From NCBI GenBank assembly GCA_020635015.1, contig JACKAP010000012.1, positions 1 to 64,000 of the forward strand: a stretch of DNA of 64,000 nucleotides. Direction: 5' to 3'. Below the pieces are notes generated by a model. The model was not told where the DNA came from, ran no database searches, and saw nothing but the letters and a program-made list of their open reading frames with translations. Positions 9,071 to 17,686 of the stretch are shown here, one piece after another; position 1 is the first letter of the stretch, and each line of letters opens with the position of its first letter. The DNA is from Calditrichia bacterium. Lineage in GTDB: Bacteria; Calditrichota; Calditrichia; RBG-13-44-9; J075. Position numbers and translations under genes: made by a program.

Positions 9071-10000
9071 ATGCCTCGAATAGATTGTCCTCGACTTTTA
9101 TTATCTGAACGGAGTTTTGTTGTGATTTTTTTTTATCGACATATAGCGACCATAATTCTGCTCGCGATAGCCGCCCCCACCCCGACGCTGTGCCAGGTCG
9201 GCGGCATCTGGGGAAAAGTGGTCTATACCAAAAGCGGCAATGTTCGCGTGCATCTACTCGGTGATCCGACCTATGCCGATCTCGGGCCGGGCAAGTATGC
9301 CCGCTGGAGCCCGGATGGACGCAAGGTCGCCGTCAAACACGAAAGCAGCATTTTTGTGGTGAACGCCGACGGCAGCAACCGCATCGAATTGGTGAACGAC
9401 GCCGAAGGCGACAGCAACTGCCCGGTGGAGTTTCATACCAACGGCCGCGAAATCCTGTATATCAAAGACGATCACATCATGGCGGTGGATATCGAAACCA
9501 AAGCCACCCGGGTGCTGGTGGATTATGTCGACTGCACCGGCGAACTGGGCATGGATACCGATCAGAACCGGGTGGTGTGCCGCGATGATCACATCCTGCG
9601 GGCAATCGATCTCGATACCGGCAAGCATACCGAGTTCGCCGACGACCACTGCTCCGCCGGCATCTCCCCCGACGGTAACTACGTTACCTACAACGACAAC
9701 GGCAAACCCCACCACCTGAAGGTGCATATCCGCAAGATCAACAGCGACTGCACCGATTCACGAGCTTACAAAAGCGTACTCCACCGGGTGATGCCGGATG
9801 AGATCATGGGAGATAATCATCACTGGTCGAACCACAACGACTGGATCACCTGCGAAGGCGATGAATACCGCAACGGCGTGCCTTATATGATCAATGTGAA
9901 AACGCAGAAAGGATACGTGATGGTGGAGGTGAAGGGGGCAAAATATCCCGATCTCTGGGTCGGCGGTAGCCTCAACCCGGATGAAGGGCATACGCAGTAG
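9071..10000 (+). CDS. Exported WD40-like (PD40/TolB-type) beta-propeller protein
   Basis: A 309-residue protein of unknown role. An N-terminal hydrophobic segment (HIATIILLAIAAPTPTL) suggests export. The body carries TolB-type propeller blades: YARWSPDGRKVAVKHESS with IFVVNADGSN, then CSAGISPDGNYVTYND. Residues between (MAVDIETKATRV, AIDLDTGKHTE) look like further blades. Such proteins often act as periplasmic binding or scaffold proteins. It sits alone, divergent from the efflux operon, and an iterated inverted repeat follows its stop codon. The ATG has AGGA 11 nt upstream, so the start is only moderately certain. Confidence 0.7.
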   Translation: MPRIDCPRLLLSERSFVVIFFYRHIATIILLAIAAPTPTLCQVGGIWGKVVYTKSGNVRVHLLGDPTYADLGPGKYARWSPDGRKVAVKHESSIFVVNADGSNRIELVNDAEGDSNCPVEFHTNGREILYIKDDHIMAVDIETKATRVLVDYVDCTGELGMDTDQNRVVCRDDHILRAIDLDTGKHTEFADDHCSAGISPDGNYVTYNDNGKPHHLKVHIRKINSDCTDSRAYKSVLHRVMPDEIMGDNHHWSNHNDWITCEGDEYRNGVPYMINVKTQKGYVMVEVKGAKYPDLWVGGSLNPDEGHTQ

Positions 10001-10012
10001 TATGGAGGTTGA

Positions 10013-10201
10013 AATTGCACGCAGATTCCACAGATTTGGCAGATTTACGCAGATTATTTACATGGTTAAATGGTTAAAAGAATAAATCGAAACATGATCC
10101 CATTAAGTCAAAGTATAACAATGTAACCATTTAACAATGTAGCAATGTAACAACGCCGTATCTGTGAAAATCTGTCTAATCTGCGTAATCTGTGTGCAAT
10201 C
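10013..10201. repeat. Iterated inverted-repeat element (CGCAGATT family) with a nested inner repeat
   Basis: The left arm (10013-10056) iterates words such as CACGCAGATT and ACGCAGATT; the right arm (10160-10201) is the inverted form (AATCTGCGTAATCTGTGTGCAA). Between them a second inverted pair, ATGGTTAAATGGTTAAA (10061-10078) against AACCATTTAAC and AACAATGTA (10119-10153), forms an inner layer. The element fills most of this intergenic gap. Confidence 0.75.
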
Positions 10202-10210
10202 AAAAAGTAG

Positions 10211-10654
10211 GTGAAAACAGATAGCTATCCCCAAATTGACCGCCTGATCGAAGCGATCAGCACCCTGAAACTAGTGTTTACGGTGGAACCCCACTCCGCC
10301 GAACTCGACCGGTTGGATTTCCGGAGAATTCGGTTAAATTGTAACGGAAAAGATCTGAGCATTCCGGTGTCGGATGAATATGGGGACGCCGATCTGAACA
10401 ACCCGGCCGTCTTGCTCCACCTCGTGCTGCAAGCATGCGAGTTTTATGAGGAGGCGGCCGATTTTCTGGTATGGTCGAAAGACCTCGGGATTAATGCCAG
10501 CGATCCGCAGGCGCGCCAAATCTATTTCGAACTGCGCGAGGCGGTGCCGCAGGCGCGCGCCCTGCTGGGTCATGATCTGAAAGCCATCCCGGCCTTCGAC
10601 ATTGAGCTCAACACCGGCCTCGCCCGCGCCCTGCGCCAGGCAAGGGTGTTGTAG
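10211..10654 (+). CDS. Hypothetical protein
   Basis: A soluble-looking 147-residue protein that I do not recognise. It has no signal peptide or membrane segment, is predicted mixed alpha/beta with a helical C-terminal half (AVLLHLVLQACEFYEEAADF), and contains one Cys in that helix. It begins with GTG just after a repeat element, without a strong ribosome site, so the true start may differ. Repeat elements separate it from both neighbours. Codon use looks like that of the surrounding genes, supporting real coding. Confidence 0.55.
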   Translation: MKTDSYPQIDRLIEAISTLKLVFTVEPHSAELDRLDFRRIRLNCNGKDLSIPVSDEYGDADLNNPAVLLHLVLQACEFYEEAADFLVWSKDLGINASDPQARQIYFELREAVPQARALLGHDLKAIPAFDIELNTGLARALRQARVL

Positions 10655-10672
10655 AAAAACCAAAAGCGTTCG

Positions 10673-10840
10673 TCCACGGATTACACGGATTATCACAGAT
10701 TACAAATTGCTTAAGTTGTAACAAGATATATCAACAAATGAGTCAAAGAGTCTTTGTAAGTTTTTTTATCCTCTGTGACCTCTCAGTCTCTGTGGCAAAT
10801 GTCGTAATGTAATCCGTGTTAATCTGTGAAAATCCGTGGA
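10673..10840. repeat. Iterated inverted-repeat element (ACGGATT family) with an embedded CACAGAG half-element
   Basis: The left arm TCCACGGATTACACGGATTA (from 10673) pairs with the right arm near 10810-10840 (AATCCGTGTTAATC, then AATCCGTGGA). Inside, at 10770-10797, lies one arm of the different CACAGAG family (CTCTGTGACC, CTCTGTGGCA). The element ends 17 bp before the next start codon, so it lies in the leader of the phosphoesterase gene. Confidence 0.75.
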
Positions 10841-10857
10841 TAAAAAAGGAGAATCAA

Positions 10858-11595
10858 ATGAAAATCGCCCTCATCTCCGACATACACGGCAACCTCACCG
10901 CCCTGGAGGCGGTGCTGGCGGATATCCGCCGCCGGGGGGCCGACCGAATTATCTGCCTGGGTGATCTGGCCACCCTCGGCCCCCAGCCCCGGGAAGTGAT
11001 CGCCCGCCTGCGGGAGCTCGACTGCCCGGGCATCATGGGCAATCATGATGCCGCCCTGCTGCAGCCGGAAGCGGCGGAACACTTTCACATCGCTCCGCCG
11101 CTGATTCCCACCCTGAACTGGTGCGCAGAACAGTTGGATGAAACCGATCTGGCATTTTTAAGCAAACTGGTGCCAACGGGTGAAATTCCGCTTGCTCCCA
11201 GGGCCTCCTTGAAATGTTATCACGGCTCGCCTTTTTCTAATACCGACAACATCTTCCCCCAAACCCCGGAGGAGGAGCTCAGGCGCTGTTTTGGCAATCT
11301 GCATGCCGCGGTCTTTGCCGGAGGTCATACTCACATCGCCATGGTGCGGCCCTACCACGATGCGCTGGTGGTCAATCCCGGCAGCGTCGGCTGCCCCTTC
11401 GCCGCCATCCCCCCGCCGGGAGGCGTACCCGCGCTGCTGCCCTGGGCGGAATACGCGGAGGTGATGCTCCAGGATAACGCCCTGTCGGTGACGCTGCATC
11501 GGATCCCATTCGATACCGATGCCTACAAAAAAGTGCTCTCTCAAAGTACTCTGCCGATCAGGGAATGGTGGATTTCGCAATATTCTCTTTATTAA
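10858..11595 (+). CDS. Metallophosphoesterase of the YfcE/MJ0936 type
   Basis: A 245-residue calcineurin-like phosphodiesterase with a two-metal site. All metal motifs are present: SDIHGNLTALEAV (Asp8, His10), CLGDLATLGP, IMGNHDAAL and, near the C-terminus, GGHTHIAMV, followed by NPGSVGCP. The family hydrolyses phosphodiesters or phosphomonoesters; the natural substrate is unknown. The ATG at 10858 follows AAAGGAG by 6 nt and begins directly with the first beta strand, so it is preferred to upstream options that run through the repeat. Confidence 0.9.
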   Translation: MKIALISDIHGNLTALEAVLADIRRRGADRIICLGDLATLGPQPREVIARLRELDCPGIMGNHDAALLQPEAAEHFHIAPPLIPTLNWCAEQLDETDLAFLSKLVPTGEIPLAPRASLKCYHGSPFSNTDNIFPQTPEEELRRCFGNLHAAVFAGGHTHIAMVRPYHDALVVNPGSVGCPFAAIPPPGGVPALLPWAEYAEVMLQDNALSVTLHRIPFDTDAYKKVLSQSTLPIREWWISQYSLY

Positions 11596-11725
11596 GGGTG
11601 ATATCGAGAAGAAATACGTCTTTGACGAGAATTAATTACTTTACTATACCTGTTTTTATCATTAGTATTGCAAGTATTATACGAATAGTTGCAATTCAAA
11701 CTGTTTAAATATCGCGAGGATAAAG

Positions 11726-12013
11726 ATGGGTATTTTCGACAATATAATTGACGGCATTAGTGATATCCTCTTTGGTGATGATACTAAAATCGAAGGTTAT
11801 TATGAGCTAGTTTATTGGAGTGATTACAAGAAGCAAGTGCTTGAACGTCGTGTTTTGGGACATACCAACCTGGCCAATGCTAAGGCAGTTGGAGATGCTG
11901 CACTAAAAAGAGCACACGGAGTAGGCGTTATGGAAATAAGAAAAGATGGATACTTTTATTTAGAAAAGGGTGATACAATTGGGGGAGGCGGAGATTGGCG
12001 CAGGCTATCGTAA
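11726..12013 (+). CDS. Small hypothetical protein, AT-rich
   Basis: A 95-residue protein with no recognised family. It begins MGIFDNIIDGISDILFGDD and has a Gly-rich end (GDTIGGGGDW). A GAGG ribosome site lies 8 nt before the ATG. Its base composition is clearly more AT-rich than neighbouring genes and it is preceded by a 130-bp AT-rich leader, which hints at recent acquisition. The central part (YYELVYWSDYKKQVLERRV) looks like a beta-hairpin. It is convergent with the LolA-like gene. Confidence 0.6.
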   Translation: MGIFDNIIDGISDILFGDDTKIEGYYELVYWSDYKKQVLERRVLGHTNLANAKAVGDAALKRAHGVGVMEIRKDGYFYLEKGDTIGGGGDWRRLS

Positions 12014-12082
12014 CCAATCGCTGCTTACCCACTTAATTCCTTTTTTTCCAAGCTTTGCCCAAATCATGGCCGGATACCGTGA

Positions 12083-12823
12083 CTATTTATCCTCCGCGGA
12101 CTTATCTGGCATCACAAACAGCGTATCGTCTACCGGTAAATTGATCTCCACCGCATCGACGGTATACACCCGGTAGCGAGTCTCGAACTGCCGCTCCTGG
12201 TAGAAGGGGATCAACACCCCCTCCACTTCTCGGAAATCGTCGAAATAGGCTTCCAGGCTCACCTGACGCCCGAAATCGTAGGTGCGTCCTTCTACCTTCA
12301 CTTCCAGGTAGGTCTCGCGGTCAAGGTACCAGGTCTCTTCGGTGCTGTCCGGCAGCGTCACCTTGAGCCGGTGGCAAGGCTGGCCTTCCACCTCTCCCTC
12401 GCCTAGATATTCGATCGGTTGCCCCTGCGCGGCATAGCTGAATAAGATGCTCTCGAAATCTTTATCGCGCAACACGACCAGGCTGTCGGCATCGGGGATG
12501 GAAGTAGCGTCTTCTGTGCCGTAAAGGGGGTTGATCTGCCAGCACTTGCGACCGTCATACGCCACCGTTACCGGCCATTTGGCCAGGTTGTGGTCGAAGC
12601 GGTAAAGATCCGGCCGTTTGCGCCAGAGAGTGAAGGGATGGGGGGTGCTGAAACTGCTGTAGGTGCCGGTCATTTTCATCGACTGCACCTTGGCCCAATT
12701 CTCCGCCCCGCCCCGGGCGGCGATATGCTTGGTAATAATTTCTTCCGCCGTCTGGGCAAACACCGCGCCGCCCGTCAGCAGGGCCAGGGTGATCCATGAT
12801 AATGCTAAGTAACGGTTTCGCAT
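12083..12823 (-). CDS. LolA/outer-membrane-lipoprotein-sorting-like periplasmic protein
   Basis: A 246-residue exported protein with a clear signal peptide (ALLTGGAVFAQ) followed by TAEEIITKHIAARGGAENW, the typical entry into the half-barrel fold seen in LolA-like and DUF4292-like proteins. Later strands (KRPDLYRFDHNL, HRLKVTLPDSTEETWYLD) fit that fold. The family binds lipids or lipoprotein acyl chains. This is not enough to call it the housekeeping LolA. GAGGAGG lies 5 nt before the start. It is encoded downstream of the PQQ-like propeller gene on the same strand, separated by a TGCCAC repeat element. Confidence 0.7.
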   Translation of the reverse strand: MRNRYLALSWITLALLTGGAVFAQTAEEIITKHIAARGGAENWAKVQSMKMTGTYSSFSTPHPFTLWRKRPDLYRFDHNLAKWPVTVAYDGRKCWQINPLYGTEDATSIPDADSLVVLRDKDFESILFSYAAQGQPIEYLGEGEVEGQPCHRLKVTLPDSTEETWYLDRETYLEVKVEGRTYDFGRQVSLEAYFDDFREVEGVLIPFYQERQFETRYRVYTVDAVEINLPVDDTLFVMPDKSAEDK

Positions 12824-12869
12824 GTTGACCTCCTCAGGGCTGTCTTATTCCTGATCTTTGAGATTGATT

Positions 12870-12931
12870 AGTGGCAGTGGCAGTGGCAGTGGCACGAAGT
12901 TGATTGCCACTGCCACTAGCTACTGCCACTT
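12870..12931. repeat. TGCCAC-iterated inverted repeat
   Basis: The left arm is four tandem GTGGCA words; the right arm is TGCCACTGCCAC and a degenerate third unit. The loop GAAGTTGATT recurs almost unchanged in the copy at 62365-62442 (GAAGTTGACT). The element lies between the LolA-like and propeller genes. Confidence 0.8.
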
Positions 12932-12971
12932 GAATCACATAAATTGCTAAAGACGACATGGTAGACGTTCA

Positions 12972-14246
12972 TCAGGGCTTACGCAGATCGTAACAGACCA
13001 TTTCCGATTGATTCCGCAGATACAGCCGGCCGCCGACCAGCGTGGGGGCGGTCCAGGACTTCCCGTTGAGCGCCTGGATACGGGAGATCTCGGTGAATTT
13101 TTCCGGGGAAGCCTCCGCCAGGGCCAGCAGGCCGCGATCGCTCAGGATAATCAACTGCTGCTCGGTGGCAATGACCGAGCCCTTGCCGTAGCCCCGCTTG
13201 GCCCAGCGCATGTCGCCGCTGGCCGCATCCAGGCACTTCAGGGTGGCGTTACTGAAACCGTAAAGATGGCCATTGTGGTAGAGCGTGCTGTTGAAGTGGT
13301 TTTTCATCTCGCGATTGGCCCAGACGTCCGCCACCTGCACACTGTCGCCGGAGGCATCGATCTGTAGCAGCTTGCAGCCGAGGTCCAGCGAGCTGGAAAC
13401 GAAAAGCTTGTCCGGTGCAATAAACACCGGCATGCCCACGATCCCCGGCAGCGCTTCCGCCTGCCAGGCTACCGCGCCGTCATCGGAAAAGGCGATCGCC
13501 TTGCGGGAGGTGAGGAACACAATGCGGTGATTGCCCTGCCAGTCAACCGCGACCGGCGAGCAATAACCGGCCCGCCCGGGATTGATGTTGTACTGCCAGC
13601 GCAGCTCGCCGCTCTTTTTGTCGAAGGCGGCAATGTTGGTGTTGAAGATCTTCTCCTCGCCCTCCGCCTGCACCAGCCCGCCGGTTTCGATGATCACCAG
13701 CCCATTATCGATCAGCGGCGACATGGCAAACCCCCGCTGCGGGGTCTCGCTGTCAAACTTTTCCCCGAAAGAGACTTTCCAGAGCGCCCGGCCGCTGGCT
13801 TTGTCTACTGCGCAGAGAACACCTCTGGCGCTCAGGGCGTACACCGTCGTTTCATCGACTGTCGGTGTGGAGCGGGGACCGTTGCCGAACTCTTCCAGGA
13901 ACATCTCTCCCAGGGGGTAGCGCCAGAGTTCCCGGGCGTCGGCGGCGTTATAGCATACCAGAAAATCGGTGCTGTCAGCGGCAAACATGGTGTAGAGCCG
14001 ATCCCCGGAAAGGGAGATGCCGGAAAATCCCGGCCCTACCGCCACCCTCCAGATCTCCCGGGGGCCTTCCGCCGGCCAGGAGGGCAGCAGGTCTTTCGAG
14101 TGGGAAATGCCGTCGCGGTATTTCCCGCGGTACTGCGGCCAGGTGTCGCTGTCTTCATCCCCGGCCAACAGCGGCTGTGCGCATAAGCTTGCCAGAATAG
14201 CCCATAGCAGCAGCAATTGGCGTCCCGTTGTATTTGCTCGCTTCAT
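12972..14246 (-). CDS. PQQ-like (BamB/pyrrolo-quinoline type) beta-propeller, exported
   Basis: A 424-residue exported protein with a signal peptide (LLLLWAILASLCAQPLLAG) and an eight-bladed PQQ-like propeller. The blades end with the usual tryptophan docking pattern (DARELWRYPLGE, SGRALWKVSFGE, SGELRWQYNINP, SGDMRWAKRGYG). Without the catalytic features of quinoprotein dehydrogenases it is probably a binding or assembly scaffold. The start at 14246 is chosen over 14261 because GAGGTG sits 4 nt before it. The next gene downstream on the same strand is the LolA-like protein, so an envelope role is plausible but not shown. Confidence 0.8.
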   Translation of the reverse strand: MKRANTTGRQLLLLWAILASLCAQPLLAGDEDSDTWPQYRGKYRDGISHSKDLLPSWPAEGPREIWRVAVGPGFSGISLSGDRLYTMFAADSTDFLVCYNAADARELWRYPLGEMFLEEFGNGPRSTPTVDETTVYALSARGVLCAVDKASGRALWKVSFGEKFDSETPQRGFAMSPLIDNGLVIIETGGLVQAEGEEKIFNTNIAAFDKKSGELRWQYNINPGRAGYCSPVAVDWQGNHRIVFLTSRKAIAFSDDGAVAWQAEALPGIVGMPVFIAPDKLFVSSSLDLGCKLLQIDASGDSVQVADVWANREMKNHFNSTLYHNGHLYGFSNATLKCLDAASGDMRWAKRGYGKGSVIATEQQLIILSDRGLLALAEASPEKFTEISRIQALNGKSWTAPTLVGGRLYLRNQSEMVCYDLRKP

Positions 14247-14443
14247 AGTCACCTCACGCATCAGTTCTGATGAATATATCCATCTTGCTTAATATATGCC
14301 AGATCGAAATAGCCCGGCACCGACGTAAATCCCGGCCCTTTATTTTAGGAATTATCCGGAAAAAGGATGCGTGAAACTTGCCGGATGCAACATGGATATG
14401 TGAAATTCAAGGGTGACACCGTATCAAGGGGCGTTCAGCTTAT

Positions 14444-14530
14444 GGCGTTGGTTATTGGTCGTTGGCCAATGATCGTCGTAACCAAAGGCCAAGAACCAAT
14501 AACAAATGGCAATCCCAAATATACCAACGC
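14444..14530. repeat. Inverted-repeat element (GTTGGTTATTGG family)
   Basis: GGCGTTGGTTATTGGTC on the left faces AAGAACCAATAAC and CCAACGC on the right. The same words recur at 51679-51776. It lies in the 311-bp gap between the SDR and propeller genes, where I see nothing else of note. Confidence 0.65.
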
Positions 14531-14557
14531 GGGTAACACGAGATGCTCTCCCGCCGG

Positions 14558-15409
14558 TTATTTGTTGCCCATACGATTGCGCCTGCTCGCTTCACGCATC
14601 TCGGCAAATTGGTCGACCTTGTCCATGATCCGGCCAATCCCCTTACCCAGCCAGGCGCCGCCATCGATCACCAGGCATTCGCCGGTAATGTATGAGGCGT
14701 ATGGCGAGGTGAGATAAAGCACTGCCCGGGCCACTTCCTGCAGATCGGCGAAGCGGTTGAGGGGAATCTCGTCGGTGATGGATTTCTGCAACTCCTCGGT
14801 GGGCCAGAGGCGGGTGCGGGCGCCTTCGGTATCGAACGGCCCCGGGGCAATCGCATTGACCCGGATGTTATGCCGGGCCCATTCCACCGCCAGGGTGCGG
14901 GTCATGGCCAGCACCCCGGCCTTGGCAGAGGCGCTGTGCACCGTTCCCGGACCACCATGCCAGGCATAGGTGGCCAGGATGTTGATCATCTGCCCCCCGC
15001 CCTGGGCAATCATCTGGTTGCCGATGATCTGCGAGCAGTAAAAGGTGCCGTTGAGCACGATGTCGATCACCGCTTTCCAGCCGGCAATGGGGAGTTTTTC
15101 GCTGGGATAGAGAAAATTGCCCGCGGCGTTGTTCACCAGGATGTCGATGCGCCCGAAGCGGTCTACAACGGCGTCGGCGAATTGCTTCACCTCATTCGGC
15201 TCGCGTACATCGAGCTGATGGATCATCACCTCGGCGCCGGTCTGGGAGACGATGTCATCACGCCCGCTCTCCAGATGCTCCAGCTTGCGGCTGCAGATCA
15301 CGATTTTCGCTCCGTGCCGGGCGTATTCAATGGCGATCTCCTTCCCCAACCCGGTCCCCCCACCGGTAATCACCGCAATCTGCTCCTGCAGAATTTTCTC
15401 TTTGAACAT
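14558..15409 (-). CDS. SDR-family oxidoreductase, 2,4-dienoyl-CoA reductase-like
   Basis: A 283-residue short-chain dehydrogenase/reductase. The NADP(H) Rossmann motif is TGGGTGLGKEIA, with CSRK (33-43 region) favouring NADPH, then LVNNAAGNF. The usual YxxxK active site is replaced by HSASAKAGVLAMTRTLA: Ser stands where Tyr is expected and the Lys is kept. This pattern is known in the mammalian-type 2,4-dienoyl-CoA reductases (DECR), which reduce dienoyl-CoA during unsaturated fatty-acid oxidation. GAGGAGAGAAC precedes the ATG. No other beta-oxidation gene is adjacent, so the role is inferred from family alone. Confidence 0.82.
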   Translation of the reverse strand: MFKEKILQEQIAVITGGGTGLGKEIAIEYARHGAKIVICSRKLEHLESGRDDIVSQTGAEVMIHQLDVREPNEVKQFADAVVDRFGRIDILVNNAAGNFLYPSEKLPIAGWKAVIDIVLNGTFYCSQIIGNQMIAQGGGQMINILATYAWHGGPGTVHSASAKAGVLAMTRTLAVEWARHNIRVNAIAPGPFDTEGARTRLWPTEELQKSITDEIPLNRFADLQEVARAVLYLTSPYASYITGECLVIDGGAWLGKGIGRIMDKVDQFAEMREASRRNRMGNK

Positions 15410-15448
15410 GTTCTCTCCTCGGAACGATACAATCTTTGCCTGATTTTA

Positions 15449-15640
15449 ATAGAACGCGGATGACGCAGATTTACGCGGATTACCAATTTAAGTAAAAGAC
15501 AAAAACAAAGACAAAGGAAAGTCTCGTGGCCTTTGCATTCGTCTTTACTACCTTTTTGGTAAATTGTTGATAACACCACGCGACGCATATTTAAAAAAAT
15601 CCGCGAAAATCCGCGAAAATCCGTGTCATCCGCGTTCTAT
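15449..15640. repeat. Iterated inverted-repeat element (CGCGGATGACGC family), full length
   Basis: The left arm 15449-15482 (ATAGAACGCGGATGACGC and ACGCGGATTA) pairs with the right arm 15598-15640, which iterates AATCCGCG three times and ends CATCCGCGTTCTAT. The interior (about 115 bp) contains a weaker inverted pair, AAAGACAAAAACAAAG against CTTTGCATTCGTCTTT. It separates the tyrS and SDR genes. Confidence 0.85.
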
Positions 15641-15653
15641 GAAGTGCTTTGAT

Positions 15654-16925
15654 CTAAACAATCTTGACCAAATGATAATTCTTCCGCCCCTTGCGCAGCA
15701 GCAGGAACTTGCCTTCGATGGCGTCGTTCAGCTGCACGGATTTCTGGACCTCGTCTACCTTGTGATTGTTCAGGTAGACCCCGCCCCCCTGGAGCAGGCG
15801 GCGGGCGTCACCACGGCCGGAGGCCAGGCCGGCGCTTACAAGCAGGTCGATCAGCCCGATGCCCTCGCCGGAAAGCTCTGCTTTCGCTAGCTCGCTGGAA
15901 GGCACATCCTGGAAGATGTCGGCCACTTCCGCTGCGCGCAGCCCTTCCATCTCCCCGCCGAAGAGCACCTGGGAGGCTTTCTCCGCTGCTGCCAGGGCAG
16001 TCTCATCATGCACCATACGAGTGATTTCCCGGGCGAGGGTGCGCTGCGCTTCACGTCTTTCCGGCTCGCTTTCCATCGATTCCGCCAGGGTATCGATCTC
16101 CGCCTGATCCAGCCAGGTGAAGAAGCGCAGGTACTTGATCACGTCGGCGTCGTCGGTGTTAAGGAAAAATTGGTAGAAGCGGTAGGGCGAAGTCAATTCC
16201 GCATTCATCCACACCGCCCCGGCTTCGGTCTTGCCGAACTTCACCCCGCTGGCGGTAGTGACCAACGGCGTGACGATACCATGCGCCTTGCCGGCACGCA
16301 AACGGCGGATCAGATCCTTCCCGGCCACGATGTTGCCCCACTGGTCGCTGCCCCCCATTTGCAGGGTGCAGTGGTAGCGGTCGTAGAGCACCAGGAAGTC
16401 GTAGGCCTGCAGCAGCATGTAGCTGAATTCGGTGAAGGAGATGCCGTCTTCCGACTCGATCCGCCGCTTCACCGACTCCTTGGCGAGCATGCTGTTGACG
16501 GTGAAGTATTTGCCGACATCACGCAGGAAATCGATGTAACTGATAGTGCCCAGCCAATCGTAATTATTGACGATGGTCGCCGGATTAGATTTGGCGTTAA
16601 AATCCAGGAAGCGCGCCAACTGTTCGCGGATGCCGGCAAGATTTTCTTCGGTCTGCTCTTTGGTGAGCATCTGGCGCTCGGCGGTCTTGCCGCTGGGATC
16701 GCCGATCAGACCGGTGCCCCCGCCCACCACCGCAATCGGAGTGTGGCCGAAGCGTTGCATCCGCGCCAGATTCATGATCTGCAGCAGGCTGCCCACATGC
16801 AGGCTGGCGGCAGTGGGATCGAACCCGATGTAGCCGGTCAGTTTCTCGGTGCCAACCGCCGCTTCCGCCCCCTCGGTGGCATCATACAACACCCCGCGCC
16901 ATTGTAGTTCTTCATATAAGTTCAT
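15654..16925 (-). CDS. tyrS: Tyrosyl-tRNA synthetase
   Basis: A 423-residue class I aminoacyl-tRNA synthetase that charges tRNA-Tyr. The HIGH motif appears as HVGS (43-46), the KMSKS loop as KFGKT near residue 230, with the characteristic GFDPTAASLHVG and QMGGSDQWGNI segments. The C-terminal S4 RNA-binding domain is intact (VSAGLASGRGDARRLLQGGG). The start at 16925 is preferred because CCGGAG lies 7 nt upstream. It is encoded just downstream of smpB on the same strand (42-bp gap), so the two are probably co-transcribed. Confidence 0.97.
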   Translation of the reverse strand: MNLYEELQWRGVLYDATEGAEAAVGTEKLTGYIGFDPTAASLHVGSLLQIMNLARMQRFGHTPIAVVGGGTGLIGDPSGKTAERQMLTKEQTEENLAGIREQLARFLDFNAKSNPATIVNNYDWLGTISYIDFLRDVGKYFTVNSMLAKESVKRRIESEDGISFTEFSYMLLQAYDFLVLYDRYHCTLQMGGSDQWGNIVAGKDLIRRLRAGKAHGIVTPLVTTASGVKFGKTEAGAVWMNAELTSPYRFYQFFLNTDDADVIKYLRFFTWLDQAEIDTLAESMESEPERREAQRTLAREITRMVHDETALAAAEKASQVLFGGEMEGLRAAEVADIFQDVPSSELAKAELSGEGIGLIDLLVSAGLASGRGDARRLLQGGGVYLNNHKVDEVQKSVQLNDAIEGKFLLLRKGRKNYHLVKIV

Positions 16926-16967
16926 ACTGCTACTCCGGAGTAAAATTAACAATCGTGTTTGGCGATA

Positions 16968-17438
16968 TCATCGAACTTTATACTTCTTCTCCACCCGCTT
17001 CATTTCTCTTTGCCGGTCACGTTCGGCGATGTCCTGGCGCTTGTCGTACTTGCGCTTCCCGCTGGCGATGCCCAGTTCCACTTTGGCCCAGCCGCGCTTG
17101 AAGTAGACTTTTAGGGGGATCAGGGTGACACCTTTCTCCAGCACCTTGCGGTGCAGTTTCTTCAATTCCTCGCGCTTGAGGAGCAGCTTGCGGCGGCCTT
17201 CAGGATCATGGGTGACGTAGCCGGCGTTCTCGTAGAGGCTGATGTGCATCCCGATCAGCCACAGCTCCTCGTTGACGAAACGGGCATAGCTGTCGGCCAG
17301 GTTGCAGCGTCCGGCGCGCAACGATTTCACCTCGGTGCCGGTCAACACCAGCCCCGCTTCGATCGTCTCGCTAATGAAATAGTCGTGCCGGGCCTTTTTA
17401 TTGGTGGTAACAATTTTGATGTTATCTTTATCGCTCAT
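16968..17438 (-). CDS. smpB: SsrA-binding protein SmpB
   Basis: A 156-residue small basic protein that delivers tmRNA to stalled ribosomes for trans-translation. Family hallmarks are NKKARHDYFISETIEAG, TGTEVKSLRAGRCNL, the GMHISLYENAGY segment and the lysine-rich C-terminal tail (KRKYDKRQDIAERDRQ) that enters the empty mRNA channel. Length and start (AAGGTAAG upstream) are normal. The tmRNA gene itself is not visible in the window. It precedes tyrS in a likely operon. Confidence 0.97.
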   Translation of the reverse strand: MSDKDNIKIVTTNKKARHDYFISETIEAGLVLTGTEVKSLRAGRCNLADSYARFVNEELWLIGMHISLYENAGYVTHDPEGRRKLLLKREELKKLHRKVLEKGVTLIPLKVYFKRGWAKVELGIASGKRKYDKRQDIAERDRQREMKRVEKKYKVR

Positions 17439-17520
17439 AATAAACTTACCTTTTCGAATCGAAAAAAATAGCCAATCGTGCCGCGTGATTCAAGGGAAAT
17501 AAAAACGCGCAAGAAACTGA

Positions 17521-17686
17521 ATAGAACGCGGATGACGCGGATTTACGCGGATTTTTTTATGTTGCTTCGCGTAGAGACATCAAGGATTTACCGCAAACAA
17601 TGTAAAGGTTACGACTTCATATTTGGGTTTTTCACCTAGTCGTTAATCCGCGAGAATCCATGTCATCCGCGTCATCCGCGTTCTAT
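17521..17686. repeat. Iterated inverted-repeat element (CGCGGATGACGC family), full length
   Basis: The left arm ATAGAACGCGGATGACGCGG (17521 on) and the right arm 17645-17686, ending CATCCGCGTTCTAT, are the same outer sequences as at 15449-15640, but the roughly 90-bp interior is different. Shared arms with unrelated interiors suggest that the arms define the element. Confidence 0.85.
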
